Translations under genes and position numbers: made by a program | The notes under the pieces: model-generated | Database searches by the model: none | Told to the model about the DNA's origin: nothing | What the model saw: only the letters and a program-made list of their open reading frames with translations | Source of the DNA: Hyphococcus sp. | GTDB lineage: Bacteria; Pseudomonadota; Alphaproteobacteria; Caulobacterales; Parvularculaceae | DNA length: 64,000 nt | Assembly (NCBI GenBank): GCA_028281665.1 | Contig: JANQJK010000026.1 | Location: forward strand, 241,191-305,190 | Reading direction: 5' to 3' | In this document: piece by piece, positions 1 through 15,720 of the stretch | Position numbering within the stretch: position 1 is the stretch's first letter | Layout of the letters: every line of letters starts with the position of its first letter

Positions 1-155
1 GACTCCAGGAGGAACGCGTTTGCATCATTGCCGCAGAGCTTGAGGAAAGCCGACACCGGCGTTTCGAGATCGGAGACAAGGCAGGTCCAGACGAGCTGGC
101 TTCGCCCCGCATTATAATGGGCGGCAAAGGCGTCAAACTCTGGCGACGCGGTCAC
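1..155 (-). CDS. trpE: Anthranilate synthase component I, N-terminal part (runs off window)
   Basis: The first 51 codons of TrpE, the chorismate-binding subunit that makes anthranilate with TrpG-supplied ammonia in tryptophan synthesis. The visible residues include GRSQLVWT and DLETPVSAFLKL, which match the conserved TrpE N-terminus. The GTG start overlaps the upstream ppiD stop by one base (TAGTG), so translation is probably coupled. The rest lies outside the window. Identity rests on this short segment and on the ppiD-trpE order seen in Alphaproteobacteria. Confidence 0.85.
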   Translation of the reverse strand, partial: MTASPEFDAFAAHYNAGRSQLVWTCLVSDLETPVSAFLKLCGNDANAFLLE

Positions 156-2047
156 TAGCCTTCAGCGAAAAGCGCGTCGAGCTGCGCTTGGTCGATTTTG
201 ATCGGGTAGTCCTCCTGAACCGACGCCAGAAACGCTTCGATCAATTCCTGATCGAGCTGATAGCCGAGATACTGACCGTAGAAGGACGCCTGCTCCGGCG
301 GGATCGCGGCGGTGGAGACGGCGATCGTTTCGATCTCGGCGATGATCTGCGCTTCGCCCAGCGCCGCTTCCCCGGTGACCAAAGCGTTGGGCGCCGCCGA
401 GAAGATTTCCTCGCGCAGGTCCGCGGAAATCGCCTCGTTCTCGAACCGGCGATCGACGACGAGGGTTGTCGGCGTGCGATCGAACTGGCTGGCGGTCTCG
501 GCGAGGGCGGACCCGGCCGAAATCTGCGCGCGAATATCCGCAACGGTCTCGGCCAGACGCTGCGCGCGCTCATCCTTGCGCCAGGCGGCGTCGACGTCGT
601 CGCGCACATCTTCAAACGGGATGAGGGCCGGCGACTGGATTTCCTTGACGCTGACAAAGAAGTATCCCGCCTGGTCGGCAAGTTGCAGCGCTTCGGACTG
701 CTGATCTTCTTCCAGCGCAAAGGCCTCCGTCAGCGCCTCGCCCGGTACGCCGTCGATGATCGCGCCGCCGGGGGCGAACGAAAACCGGTCAAGCGGCCCA
801 AACTCCTTGGCCTCACGGCCCGCGGCCTCGGCTGCGGCGACGAGGCTTGCGCCCGTGTCGCGCACTTCCTCAATTTCATCGATTACGTTCAGCATCGCCC
901 GGCGCGTATCCTGCGCAAGATAGTTGCTCTCTATCTCCTCGCGGGCCTCTTCAAACGTCACGAGTTCGGGCGCGGTGATTCCGGCGATCTGCACAATCGT
1001 CCATCCGAAAAGGCCCTCGACGGGATCGATGATCGCGCCTTCCTCCAGCCCCTCGGCAAAGGCGGCCTCGCCAACACCGGGGTCAAGAATGTCGTTCTTG
1101 CGTGCGTCGGCGTAGGTGACGCCTGCAAGGGTGCGGCCGTTTTCGATAGCGATCGCTTCGAAGGTTTTGCCCTGCTTGAGGGCGGCCGTCGCCGCCTGCG
1201 CTTCGGCCTCCGTATCGAAGGTGATCTGGTAGATCGTCCTTAATTCAGGTTTTTCATAAAGGCGCGCGCGGTTGTTTTCATAAAGGCGGCGAAGCTCCTC
1301 CTCGGAGACCTCAATGCCTTCGCGAAAATCCTCATTGCGCAGAACGAGCAGCTCAATCGTTCGGTATTCCGGCGCGGTAAACGCCTCCGGGTTGGCGTTG
1401 TAGTATTCCTGGAGATCGTCAGGGGTCGGCTCAGCGGCCTTTCCGGCCATTTCCTCGGTGACGATCAAATAAGAGATCTGCCGGCGCTCCGATTCCCGCA
1501 TGAGCGAAAAGTCCGTCAGCGTTTTGGGCGCACCAGCCTGAAGCGCCAGGGAGTCGATAAGCTGCGCCCGCTGCAATTCGCCGGAAACGCGGCGCTCAAA
1601 CTCCTCCACGGAAATGTTGTAGCGCTGCAAAATCTGTAGAAGGACCGATCGGTCGAACTTTCCGGTAACGGGGTTTTGCAGATTTTCATTCGCGTTGAGA
1701 TAATCGCGGATCATTGAACGCGGCACGGAGAGCCTGATCTTGTCTGTGAACTGATTGAGCGCCGCTGTTGATGTGATCGAGCGGACGATTTCGTTGGGCA
1801 TCCCCGCCTGAATCGCCTCGTCGCGCGTGAAAGCGCCGCCGGACTCAATCGCCTGGATCTGTACCGCGCGGTTGAATTCGTTCTGGACGTATTGAGGCGA
1901 ATAACGCTCGCCGCCGACCGTGACCACGGAGTTCCCGGTGAACTGAGCGACCTCGGGCACGCCGAACAGCGCAAAGGCGAGGATGAGCAGGACGATGACA
2001 AACCAGGCGACGGCGCCTTTCAGCGCGCCGCGGACTTGCTGGAGCAT
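155..2047 (-). CDS. ppiD: Membrane-anchored peptidyl-prolyl isomerase D (SurA_N/parvulin type)
   Basis: A 630-residue periplasmic folding factor anchored in the inner membrane. Residues about 10-32 form one hydrophobic helix (AWFVIVLLILAFALF). A SurA-like N domain follows, and a degenerate parvulin domain begins near the motif LRTIYQITF. The frame stays open 68 codons further upstream, into tpiA on the other strand. I chose ATG at 2047 because AGAGG precedes it by 7 bases and the membrane helix then sits at the N-terminus. The parvulin part looks poorly conserved, so holdase rather than isomerase activity is possible. It forms a unit with downstream trpE. Confidence 0.92.
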   Translation of the reverse strand: MLQQVRGALKGAVAWFVIVLLILAFALFGVPEVAQFTGNSVVTVGGERYSPQYVQNEFNRAVQIQAIESGGAFTRDEAIQAGMPNEIVRSITSTAALNQFTDKIRLSVPRSMIRDYLNANENLQNPVTGKFDRSVLLQILQRYNISVEEFERRVSGELQRAQLIDSLALQAGAPKTLTDFSLMRESERRQISYLIVTEEMAGKAAEPTPDDLQEYYNANPEAFTAPEYRTIELLVLRNEDFREGIEVSEEELRRLYENNRARLYEKPELRTIYQITFDTEAEAQAATAALKQGKTFEAIAIENGRTLAGVTYADARKNDILDPGVGEAAFAEGLEEGAIIDPVEGLFGWTIVQIAGITAPELVTFEEAREEIESNYLAQDTRRAMLNVIDEIEEVRDTGASLVAAAEAAGREAKEFGPLDRFSFAPGGAIIDGVPGEALTEAFALEEDQQSEALQLADQAGYFFVSVKEIQSPALIPFEDVRDDVDAAWRKDERAQRLAETVADIRAQISAGSALAETASQFDRTPTTLVVDRRFENEAISADLREEIFSAAPNALVTGEAALGEAQIIAEIETIAVSTAAIPPEQASFYGQYLGYQLDQELIEAFLASVQEDYPIKIDQAQLDALFAEG

Positions 2048-2196
2048 GTTGATACCTCTTTCCGCCGACCCATGCGACGCTGGCGCGTAACCTATTCCTG
2101 ACCGCTGCGTCAAACAAGGCGCGCCCCGGCGAAGCAGGCAAGCTAGACAGCTTTGCGGCCTTCGCTTAACCAAAAGTTGCAACAGGGAGACACGCC

Positions 2197-2925
2197 ATGA
2201 AATCGCTGATCGCCGGCAACTGGAAGATGAACGGGCTGACCGGGTCCGCAAGCGAGGTCGAAGCGCTTATCGGCAAGTTTTCAGGCGCTCTCCCGGAAGA
2301 CCGCGATATCCTGATCTGTCCGCCGGCGACGCTTGTTGCGACATTCGCATCCTCGTTTTCGGACGAGGGCGTGATCATCGGCGGGCAGGATTGCCACACG
2401 AATGAATCCGGCGCCCATACGGGCGATGTGAGCGCCGCCATGCTGGCGGACGCCGGCGCCGCGTATGTGATTGTCGGGCACTCCGAGCGGCGCGCCGATC
2501 ACGGCGAGAGCGACGCGCTTGTTAAGGCGAAGGCTGAGGCGGCGCTCGCGGCGGGCCTGACACCGATCATCTGCGTCGGCGAAACCAAAGAACAGCGAGA
2601 GGCCGGCAAGGCGCTGGATGTGGTCGGCGCCCAGCTCAGAGGCTCTCTGCCGCAAACCGAAGACGAAATGACGATAGCATACGAGCCGGTCTGGGCGATC
2701 GGCACGGGGTTAACGCCGACAATCGCGGATATCGCGGAAGTGCATGACTTCGTCCGCGGGATGACGGGGAAGGATGTGCGCATTCTCTATGGCGGCTCCG
2801 TCAAGCCCGGAAACGCGGGAGAGATCCTTGCCGTTGAGAATGTCAACGGCGCGCTCGTCGGGGGCGCGAGCCTCAAGGCCGAAGATTTTTACGGAATCAT
2901 CTCCGCAGCGCCGGGCAACGTATAA
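2197..2925 (+). CDS. tpiA: Triose-phosphate isomerase
   Basis: A 242-residue cytosolic glycolytic enzyme interconverting dihydroxyacetone phosphate and glyceraldehyde 3-phosphate. All catalytic motifs are visible: GNWKMNG (Asn and Lys), the histidine in VGHSERR, the glutamate in [10 protein letters not shown] followed by the loop, and the phosphate-binding LYGGSV. The ATG follows CAGGGAGA. It is divergent from ppiD, with 149 bases between the starts. In many relatives tpiA is followed by secG, but here the next gene is an alpha/beta hydrolase. Confidence 0.98.
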   Translation: MKSLIAGNWKMNGLTGSASEVEALIGKFSGALPEDRDILICPPATLVATFASSFSDEGVIIGGQDCHTNESGAHTGDVSAAMLADAGAAYVIVGHSERRADHGESDALVKAKAEAALAAGLTPIICVGETKEQREAGKALDVVGAQLRGSLPQTEDEMTIAYEPVWAIGTGLTPTIADIAEVHDFVRGMTGKDVRILYGGSVKPGNAGEILAVENVNGALVGGASLKAEDFYGIISAAPGNV

Positions 2926-2931
2926 GCGCTT

Positions 2932-3873
2932 ATGATGCGCATATTGCTGCTCCTGGCCTTTGCCGCGCTTATCGTCATGCCGGCCGGCGTTTCAGGCTGC
3001 GCAAGCCTGAACGCGGAAAAACGCGCGCCCCTGATCGGGGAGCGCATCGATGTCGACGGCGTTGCGATGCATGTAACGACAGCCGGTCCGCGCGACGGCG
3101 CCAAACCGCCGGTGGTCCTGATCCACGGGGCGTCCGTCAATCTGCGCGACATGAAAATCGCGCTTGGGGACGCGCTGGCGAAGGACCGGTTCGTCGTGAT
3201 GATCGACCGGCCGGGAAGGGGGTATTCGGAACGCCCGGAAAACGCCCATCGGCTTGCGACCCAGGCGGCGTTGATCAAGGGCGCCGTTGATGCGCTGGGC
3301 GTTGAGCGGCCCGTTGTCGTCGGTCAGAGCTTCGGCGGCGCCGTAGCGCTTCGCTATGCCCTTGAGTACCAGGCGGAGATGTCGGGCCTCGTCCTCCTGG
3401 CGCCGGTGAGCCATGAGTGGCCCGGAGGCGTCGACTGGCACAATCATGCGGCGACGACCCCGGTACTGGGCGTTCTCTTCCGGCGGCTGATCATTCCGGC
3501 CTATGGCGCCCTCGCCGGCGAGGGCACCGTGAATGCGTCATTCGCGCCCAATCAGGCGCCAAAGGACTATTACGAACGGGCCGGCGTGCCGCTGCTTTTT
3601 CGCGCCGGCGACTTCAAGGCCAACGCGACGGACATCGTGAATTTGAAGAACGAAATCCGGGGCCAGCAAGGCCGCTATCAAGACCTCAAACTGCCGGTGG
3701 TTATCGCCACGGGCACGGCGGACGACACCGTCAGCCCGGAAATCCATTCAAAGACTTTGGCGGCGGAAATTGAGAGCGCAATGCTGACCCTTTTTCCGGA
3801 AACCGGGCACGCCCTGCATCATGCGGAGACGCGGGCGATTATTCAGCTGATTAACGCAATGCCAGCCCGTTAA
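2932..3873 (+). CDS. Alpha/beta hydrolase, probable lipoprotein
   Basis: A 313-residue hydrolase of unknown substrate. The N-terminus is a signal peptide ending in VSGC (Cys23), which looks like a lipobox. The fold markers are VLIHGAS (oxyanion loop), the nucleophile elbow GQSFGG (Ser133), a late Asp in GTADDTV and a His in ETGHALHH, giving a full Ser-Asp-His triad. It starts 6 bases after tpiA and is probably co-transcribed. Two adjacent ATGs (2932 and 2935) are possible starts. Esterase, lipase or haloperoxidase-like activity cannot be distinguished. Confidence 0.85.
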   Translation: MMRILLLLAFAALIVMPAGVSGCASLNAEKRAPLIGERIDVDGVAMHVTTAGPRDGAKPPVVLIHGASVNLRDMKIALGDALAKDRFVVMIDRPGRGYSERPENAHRLATQAALIKGAVDALGVERPVVVGQSFGGAVALRYALEYQAEMSGLVLLAPVSHEWPGGVDWHNHAATTPVLGVLFRRLIIPAYGALAGEGTVNASFAPNQAPKDYYERAGVPLLFRAGDFKANATDIVNLKNEIRGQQGRYQDLKLPVVIATGTADDTVSPEIHSKTLAAEIESAMLTLFPETGHALHHAETRAIIQLINAMPAR

Positions 3874-3946
3874 CACTCCAAATACCGAAATCCGAAGCAC
3901 TGCATTTGTCGTGAGGCCAGCCAAAAGTCTTCAGGGCCCAGCGATG

Positions 3947-4027
3947 TGTCATCACCGGGCTTGTCCCGGTGATCCAGAGACGTCTGAAAATGCGAACTGG
4001 ATTGCCGGAACAAGTCCGGCAATGACA
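3947..4027. repeat. Bipartite palindromic intergenic repeat
   Basis: Two perfect hairpins, 3951-3973 (9-base arms ATCACCGGG, loop CTTGT) and 4001-4023 (arms ATTGCCGGA, loop ACAAG), are framed by TGTCA and TGACA. This is the class of dispersed palindromic element whose false translation gives peptides such as AGTSPAMT in many Alphaproteobacteria. The open frame at 3911-4135 is a by-product of it. It lies where the usual rplK-rplA neighbours of rplJ are missing. Confidence 0.8.
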
Positions 4028-4109
4028 TCATTGATGCGTATTAACTTTTCGCGTCCAATATTCAAAAGCGGGGTTGCGACGACGCCCATCGACATTCTCA
4101 TTCTGTCCC

Positions 4110-4137
4110 CTTGCATTGTGGATTTTTCCCGCTAGAA
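4110..4137 (+). promoter_or_regulatory. Putative promoter of the rplJL-rpoBC operon
   Basis: TTGCAT at 4110-4115 and TAGAAC at 4132-4137 with a 16-base spacer fit a sigma-70-type promoter. It stands just before the L10 leader and 247 bases before rplJ. It is assigned by motif and position only. Confidence 0.45.
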
Positions 4138-4140
4138 CCC

Positions 4141-4384
4141 CGTCCGTCGTCTTGAAGACGACACCTGTCCAAGACTGTAGGCGGGAGGCGAGCCTCTCTT
4201 AATCTCCTGCATAGACGGTAGGAAAAGGATCAGCCGGGCCATCGCCCGATCTATCCATGGACCTTCTGGGGCAGGCTTTCGCGGAATATGCGGAAGCCTT
4301 TTTGGTTTCCGCACTATCTCGCAAACGACCGAAGCCGCACGGGACGGATGGTCCGCCCGTGCACGAACCGAAGGGAAACGTCCT
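4141..4384 (+). promoter_or_regulatory. Ribosomal protein L10 leader RNA
   Basis: The 5' leader of rplJ. In bacteria this region binds the L10-L7/L12 complex and represses its own translation. The segment around 4160-4222 contains a short hairpin (GAGG and CCTC, loop CGAG) followed by TTAATCTCCTGCATAGACGG, which resembles the conserved L10 leader of Alphaproteobacteria. A second hairpin at 4290-4312 (GCGGAAGCC with GGTTTCCGC, one wobble) precedes the start. A covariance search with the L10_leader family would confirm it. Confidence 0.75.
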
Positions 4385-4897
4385 ATGGACAGAGCCCAAA
4401 AGGCAGACATGGTCGAATGGATCGGCGGCGTGTTCGATGCGAACGCCGTCGTCGTTGTCGCCAATGCCGGTCTGTCGGTCACCGAATTTGAATCCCTGCG
4501 CGGCGAACTCCGCAGCGCCGGCGCTTCGATGAGGGTGGTCAAGAACCGACTGGCCAAAATCGCCATCACGGGAAAGCCGTCCGAGAAGATATCCCATCTT
4601 TTCGAAGGACCGACCGCGATTGCGTTTTCCGAAGATCCCGTCGCGGCTGCAAAGGCCGTCAAGAAGTTCGCCAAGGAAAATGAGAAGCTCAAAATCCTGG
4701 GCGGCGCGATGGGCGAGGAAATCCTCGACGAAAAAGGCGTGGAGGCGCTCGCCGCCATGCCGTCTCGCGAGGAACTGCTGGCGTCTATCGTCCAGACCAT
4801 CATGTCACCGGCAACGAATATCGCGAGCGCAATTGGTGCGCCTGCGGCCAACATCGCCGGAATTATCGAAACGCTTGAAACCCGGGAAGCGGCTTAA
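4385..4897 (+). CDS. rplJ: 50S ribosomal protein L10
   Basis: A 170-residue base of the ribosomal stalk. It binds 23S rRNA and carries L7/L12 dimers on its C-terminal helix. The conserved part [10 protein letters not shown] and the globular N-domain are present, and the last 40 residues form the predicted L7/L12-binding helix. The ATG follows GAAGGGAAA. It is the first gene of the operon here, because rplK and rplA are not upstream as they usually are. It is probably controlled by its own leader. Confidence 0.98.
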   Translation: MDRAQKADMVEWIGGVFDANAVVVVANAGLSVTEFESLRGELRSAGASMRVVKNRLAKIAITGKPSEKISHLFEGPTAIAFSEDPVAAAKAVKKFAKENEKLKILGGAMGEEILDEKGVEALAAMPSREELLASIVQTIMSPATNIASAIGAPAANIAGIIETLETREAA

Positions 4898-4932
4898 ACC
4901 CGCGCCCAAACGAACCTACAGGATTGAAAATA

Positions 4933-5310
4933 ATGGCTGATCTTAAAAAACTGGCTGAAGAGCTTGTTGGCCTGACGCTTCTGGAAGCGGCTGAGCTGAA
5001 AAACATCCTCAAAGACGAATACGGCATTGAGCCGGCTGCCGGCGCAGTTGCCGTTGCGGCTGCTCCGGGCGCCGGCGGCGGCGAAGCCGCTGAGGAAAAA
5101 ACCGAATTCGACGTTATTCTGGTCGAAGCAGGCGACAAAAAGATCAATGTGATCAAGGAAGTACGCGCGATCACGGGTCTTGGCCTGAAAGAAGCGAAAG
5201 ACCTCGTCGAAGCCGGCGGCAAAGCTGTGAAAGAAGCCGCGCCGAAGGACGAAGCCGAGGAAATCAAGAAAAAGCTCGAAGAGGCCGGCGCGAAAGTCGA
5301 ACTCAAATAG
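4933..5310 (+). CDS. rplL: 50S ribosomal protein L7/L12
   Basis: A 125-residue stalk protein that recruits translation GTPases. The N-terminal dimerisation domain is [20 protein letters not shown], an alanine- and glycine-rich hinge lies near residues 36-56, and the C-domain carries the factor-binding helix ([18 protein letters not shown]). An in-frame TTG at 4924 would add three residues, but the ATG at 4933 gives the canonical MADL start. It lies 35 bases after rplJ. Confidence 0.98.
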   Translation: MADLKKLAEELVGLTLLEAAELKNILKDEYGIEPAAGAVAVAAAPGAGGGEAAEEKTEFDVILVEAGDKKINVIKEVRAITGLGLKEAKDLVEAGGKAVKEAAPKDEAEEIKKKLEEAGAKVELK

Positions 5311-5330
5311 AGCCGGGCACGCCAATTTAC

Positions 5331-5424
5331 CGCAGGCCCTGCATTTTTTTCCCGAAAGGGTTGCGGGCCTGCGCAAGCGTGCTTAATAAACCCTCTCCGC
5401 CGCCGACGGGATTCCGCCGGCGGC
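5331..5424 (+). promoter_or_regulatory. rplL-rpoB intergenic stem-loops (attenuator or processing site)
   Basis: The 324-base gap between rplL and rpoB holds two stems. One pairs CGCAGGCCC (5331-5339) with GGGCCTGCG (5365-5373) around a loop with seven Ts and a small CCC-GAAA-GGG hairpin. The other pairs GCCGCCG (5399-5405) with CGGCGGC (5418-5424). This position is known in other bacteria for partial termination or RNase processing that lowers rpoBC relative to rplJL. That role is inferred here. Nothing else is recognised up to rpoB. Confidence 0.5.
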
Positions 5425-5634
5425 TTAAGGCTTTGCGGCGACGTGCTTCGGTTAATCGAGACAAAAAACTAGTTCATCCGCGTTTCGCGGCCGGATAGTC
5501 GTTCGGCCGTGGCGTGGCTTTTTGCGCGCCTGATCAGTGATCGGCCCGGTTAGTGATTGTGGGGCCGGCGTCCGGGCGCGTATTTGAAAATTGATTTCCT
5601 TCCGCAGGAAAAACTGGCGTTCGTGAGGATAAAG

Positions 5635-9714
<4,080 letters not shown>

Positions 9715-9722
9715 CGAACTTT

Positions 9723-9849
9723 ACCTCTCCCCGTCGGGGAGAGGTCGAAATCTTTGATTTCGGGTGAGGGGGAAGAGACGATGAACTTGGAAAACAGTTT
9801 CAACTTCTCTTCCCCCTAACCCTCTCCCTCTCCCCGATGGGGAGAGGGA
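9723..9849. repeat. Composite palindromic element between rpoB and rpoC
   Basis: A nested palindrome fills most of the 192-base rpoB-rpoC gap. Hairpin one is 9723-9745 (ACCTCTCCCC, core GTC, GGGGAGAGGT). A small stem follows at 9747-9761 (GAAATC/GATTTC). Long-range arms GTGAGGGGGAAGAGA (9764-9778) and TCTCTTCCCCCTAAC (9807-9821) pair with one mismatch. A final hairpin, CTCTCCCC/GGGGAGAG, ends near 9849. It is transcribed with rpoBC. It resembles dispersed repeats of Proteobacteria. Confidence 0.75.
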
Positions 9850-9906
9850 ATGCGAAACGAAAGTTTACAGCGGGCCGGTCGTCCGCAACCGATTGAGAGG
9901 CTTTAA

Positions 9907-14127
<4,221 letters not shown>

Positions 14128-14154
14128 CGGCTTTTGGCGAGGCAACCGGATTGC

Positions 14155-14189
14155 GGCCAGTCCTTCGTTCAGGGCTGGTCGTTTTCTTT
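14155..14189 (+). terminator. Rho-independent terminator after rpoC
   Basis: CCAGTCC (14157-14163) pairs with GGGCTGG (14172-14178), one G-T pair, across an 8-base loop. It is followed by GTTTTCTTT. It begins about 28 bases after the rpoC stop, which supports an end of the rpoBC unit here. Confidence 0.65.
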
Positions 14190-14246
14190 CGCCAGCGGCA
14201 ATGCGAATTGAAGTTCCTGATGTAATTGGATCGTGAATCCTATCCA

Positions 14247-14318
14247 CCGCTCATTCCCGCGAAGGCGGGAATCCACAACAATCGTCGAATGGATTCCCGC
14301 CTTCGCGGGAATGAGCGG
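14247..14318. repeat. Perfect 29-bp inverted repeat
   Basis: Arms 14247-14275 and 14290-14318 are exact reverse complements separated by 14 bases. Each arm holds an inner CCCGCGAAGGCGGG palindrome. This is the widespread dispersed element whose antisense translation gives FPRRRESI and IPAFAGM peptides. It lies between the rpoC terminator and the str promoter. Confidence 0.85.
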
Positions 14319-14497
14319 GTCTTGGAGCTGGCGTCGATCCCCATGCGCCGTCTAAGATATTGATTTTCCTCGTGTTTAATGAAGCGTCTGAGGCCTGCAA
14401 CGAGGCGGGTCCCGTAATTCGTCCTTCGCGCGCGCCGGCGCATTTTCAACACCCCTCAAAAACGTCAAAAAATCTAGGCTTCCAGCCGTTTCTGCTA
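14319..14497. other. Intergenic DNA upstream of the str operon, no gene recognised
   Basis: Between the 29-bp inverted repeat and the putative str promoter I see no conserved protein. Short open frames here lack family features. The region is moderately AT-rich near 14440-14480, as expected upstream of a strong promoter. Confidence 0.5.
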
Positions 14498-14526
14498 TTG
14501 ACCGCCGATAGGGCCAACGGTAGAGA
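14498..14526 (+). promoter_or_regulatory. Putative str operon promoter
   Basis: TTGACC (14498-14503) and TAGAGA (14521-14526) are spaced by 17 bases, fitting a sigma-70-type promoter. It leaves a leader of about 200 bases before rpsL. It lies after a terminator and a repeat, so an independent promoter is needed here. Confidence 0.5.
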
Positions 14527-14735
14527 GTGCGCCGCTGAAAGGTTGGCCGTCAGTCTGATCGAATCCGATCACCCCTGAAACGCAGCCGATTTTAGCCGAG
14601 GATAGTCAGTTTTTGAGCGGCGTTCCGCAAGGTGAGAGCGCCGCTTGTTTGCGTCATTGGTTTTGCCATTGGCGCGAAACCGCATTGAACGCGCGATTTC
14701 ATGCGCGACGATGGTTAAAGGCCGCAGGAGACCCG

Positions 14736-15107
14736 ATGCCGACGATTCAGCAACTGATCCGCAAGCCGCGGAAACCCAAGCGCCGGATCAACAAAGTTCC
14801 GGCCATGGAAGGCAACCCGCAAAAGCGGGGCGTCTGTACGCGCGTCTACACAACGACGCCGAAAAAACCCAACTCGGCGCTTCGTAAAGTTGCAAAAATT
14901 CGTCTGACCAACGGCTATGAAGTCATCGGCTACATCCCCGGCGAAGGTCACAACCTTCAGGAGCATTCGGTTGTCCTTATCCGCGGCGGGCGCGTGAAGG
15001 ACTTGCCGGGCGTTCGTTATCACATCATTCGCGGCGTTCTCGACACCCAAGGGGTCAAGGACCGCAAGCAGCGCCGTTCGAAATACGGCGCCAAGCGTCC
15101 GAAGTGA
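14736..15107 (+). CDS. rpsL: 30S ribosomal protein S12
   Basis: A 123-residue decoding-centre protein. The start is the ATG after GCAGGAG; the frame is open further upstream, but [13 protein letters not shown] is the universal N-terminus. The streptomycin-related lysines in TTPKKPNSA and GGRVKDLPG are the sensitive type. The Asp in KDLPG is the residue methylthiolated by RimO in E. coli. It is the first gene of rpsL-rpsG-fusA-tuf. Confidence 0.98.
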   Translation: MPTIQQLIRKPRKPKRRINKVPAMEGNPQKRGVCTRVYTTTPKKPNSALRKVAKIRLTNGYEVIGYIPGEGHNLQEHSVVLIRGGRVKDLPGVRYHIIRGVLDTQGVKDRKQRRSKYGAKRPK

Positions 15108-15216
15108 TCTGAACGGAGTGAAGATCATCCCGGACGACGCGCAGCGGCGATCCGGGATCTGAAGAAGAAGAGCAAAGAGCTTAAGAGAACCAAGACGGTT
15201 TCAAAGGTAAGATAAG

Positions 15217-15687
15217 ATGTCCAGACGCCGCCGCGCAGATAAACGCGTTGTCCATCCGGATCCGAAATTCGGCGACAAGACGCTGTCGAAATTCATGAAT
15301 TACGTCATGATCGACGGCAAGAAATCCGCTGCCGAAAAGATCGTATACGGCGCGCTTGACCGCGTTGAGGAGAAGCTTCGCCGCCCGCCGGTCGATCTCT
15401 TTAAAGAAGCGCTCGACAACGTAACGCCCGCGATCGAAGTGCGCTCGCGCCGCGTCGGCGGCGCCACCTATCAGGTGCCGGTCGAGGTTCGTTCGGACCG
15501 CAAGCTGGCGCTCGCCATGCGCTGGATCATTTCCGCTGCGCGCTCGCGGAATGAGACGACCATGGTCGATCGTTTGTCGAATGAGATCATGGACGCTGCG
15601 CAGAATCGCGGCGCCGCCGTCAAGAAACGCGAAGACACGCACCGGATGGCTGAAGCCAACCGGGCTTTCTCGCATTATCGCTGGTAA
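15217..15687 (+). CDS. rpsG: 30S ribosomal protein S7
   Basis: A 156-residue primary assembly protein of the 30S head that binds the 3' major domain of 16S rRNA and contacts the E site. The signature [10 protein letters not shown], then [18 protein letters not shown], is present. Length matches the family. It starts 109 bases after rpsL. The gap contains purine-rich sequence and a reasonable AAGGTAAGA ribosome site. Confidence 0.98.
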   Translation: MSRRRRADKRVVHPDPKFGDKTLSKFMNYVMIDGKKSAAEKIVYGALDRVEEKLRRPPVDLFKEALDNVTPAIEVRSRRVGGATYQVPVEVRSDRKLALAMRWIISAARSRNETTMVDRLSNEIMDAAQNRGAAVKKREDTHRMAEANRAFSHYRW

Positions 15688-15720
15688 GTCAGTTTACTGA
15701 GTTTTTAAGGAACGAGCCCC

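Noticed and set aside
3911..4135. Short plus-strand open frame before rplJ
   Set aside because: Its codons are made largely of the two-hairpin repeat; there is no ribosome site and no family match.
14240..14452. Minus-strand open frame containing FPRRRES-type residues
   Set aside because: A known artefact of the dispersed 29-bp palindrome.
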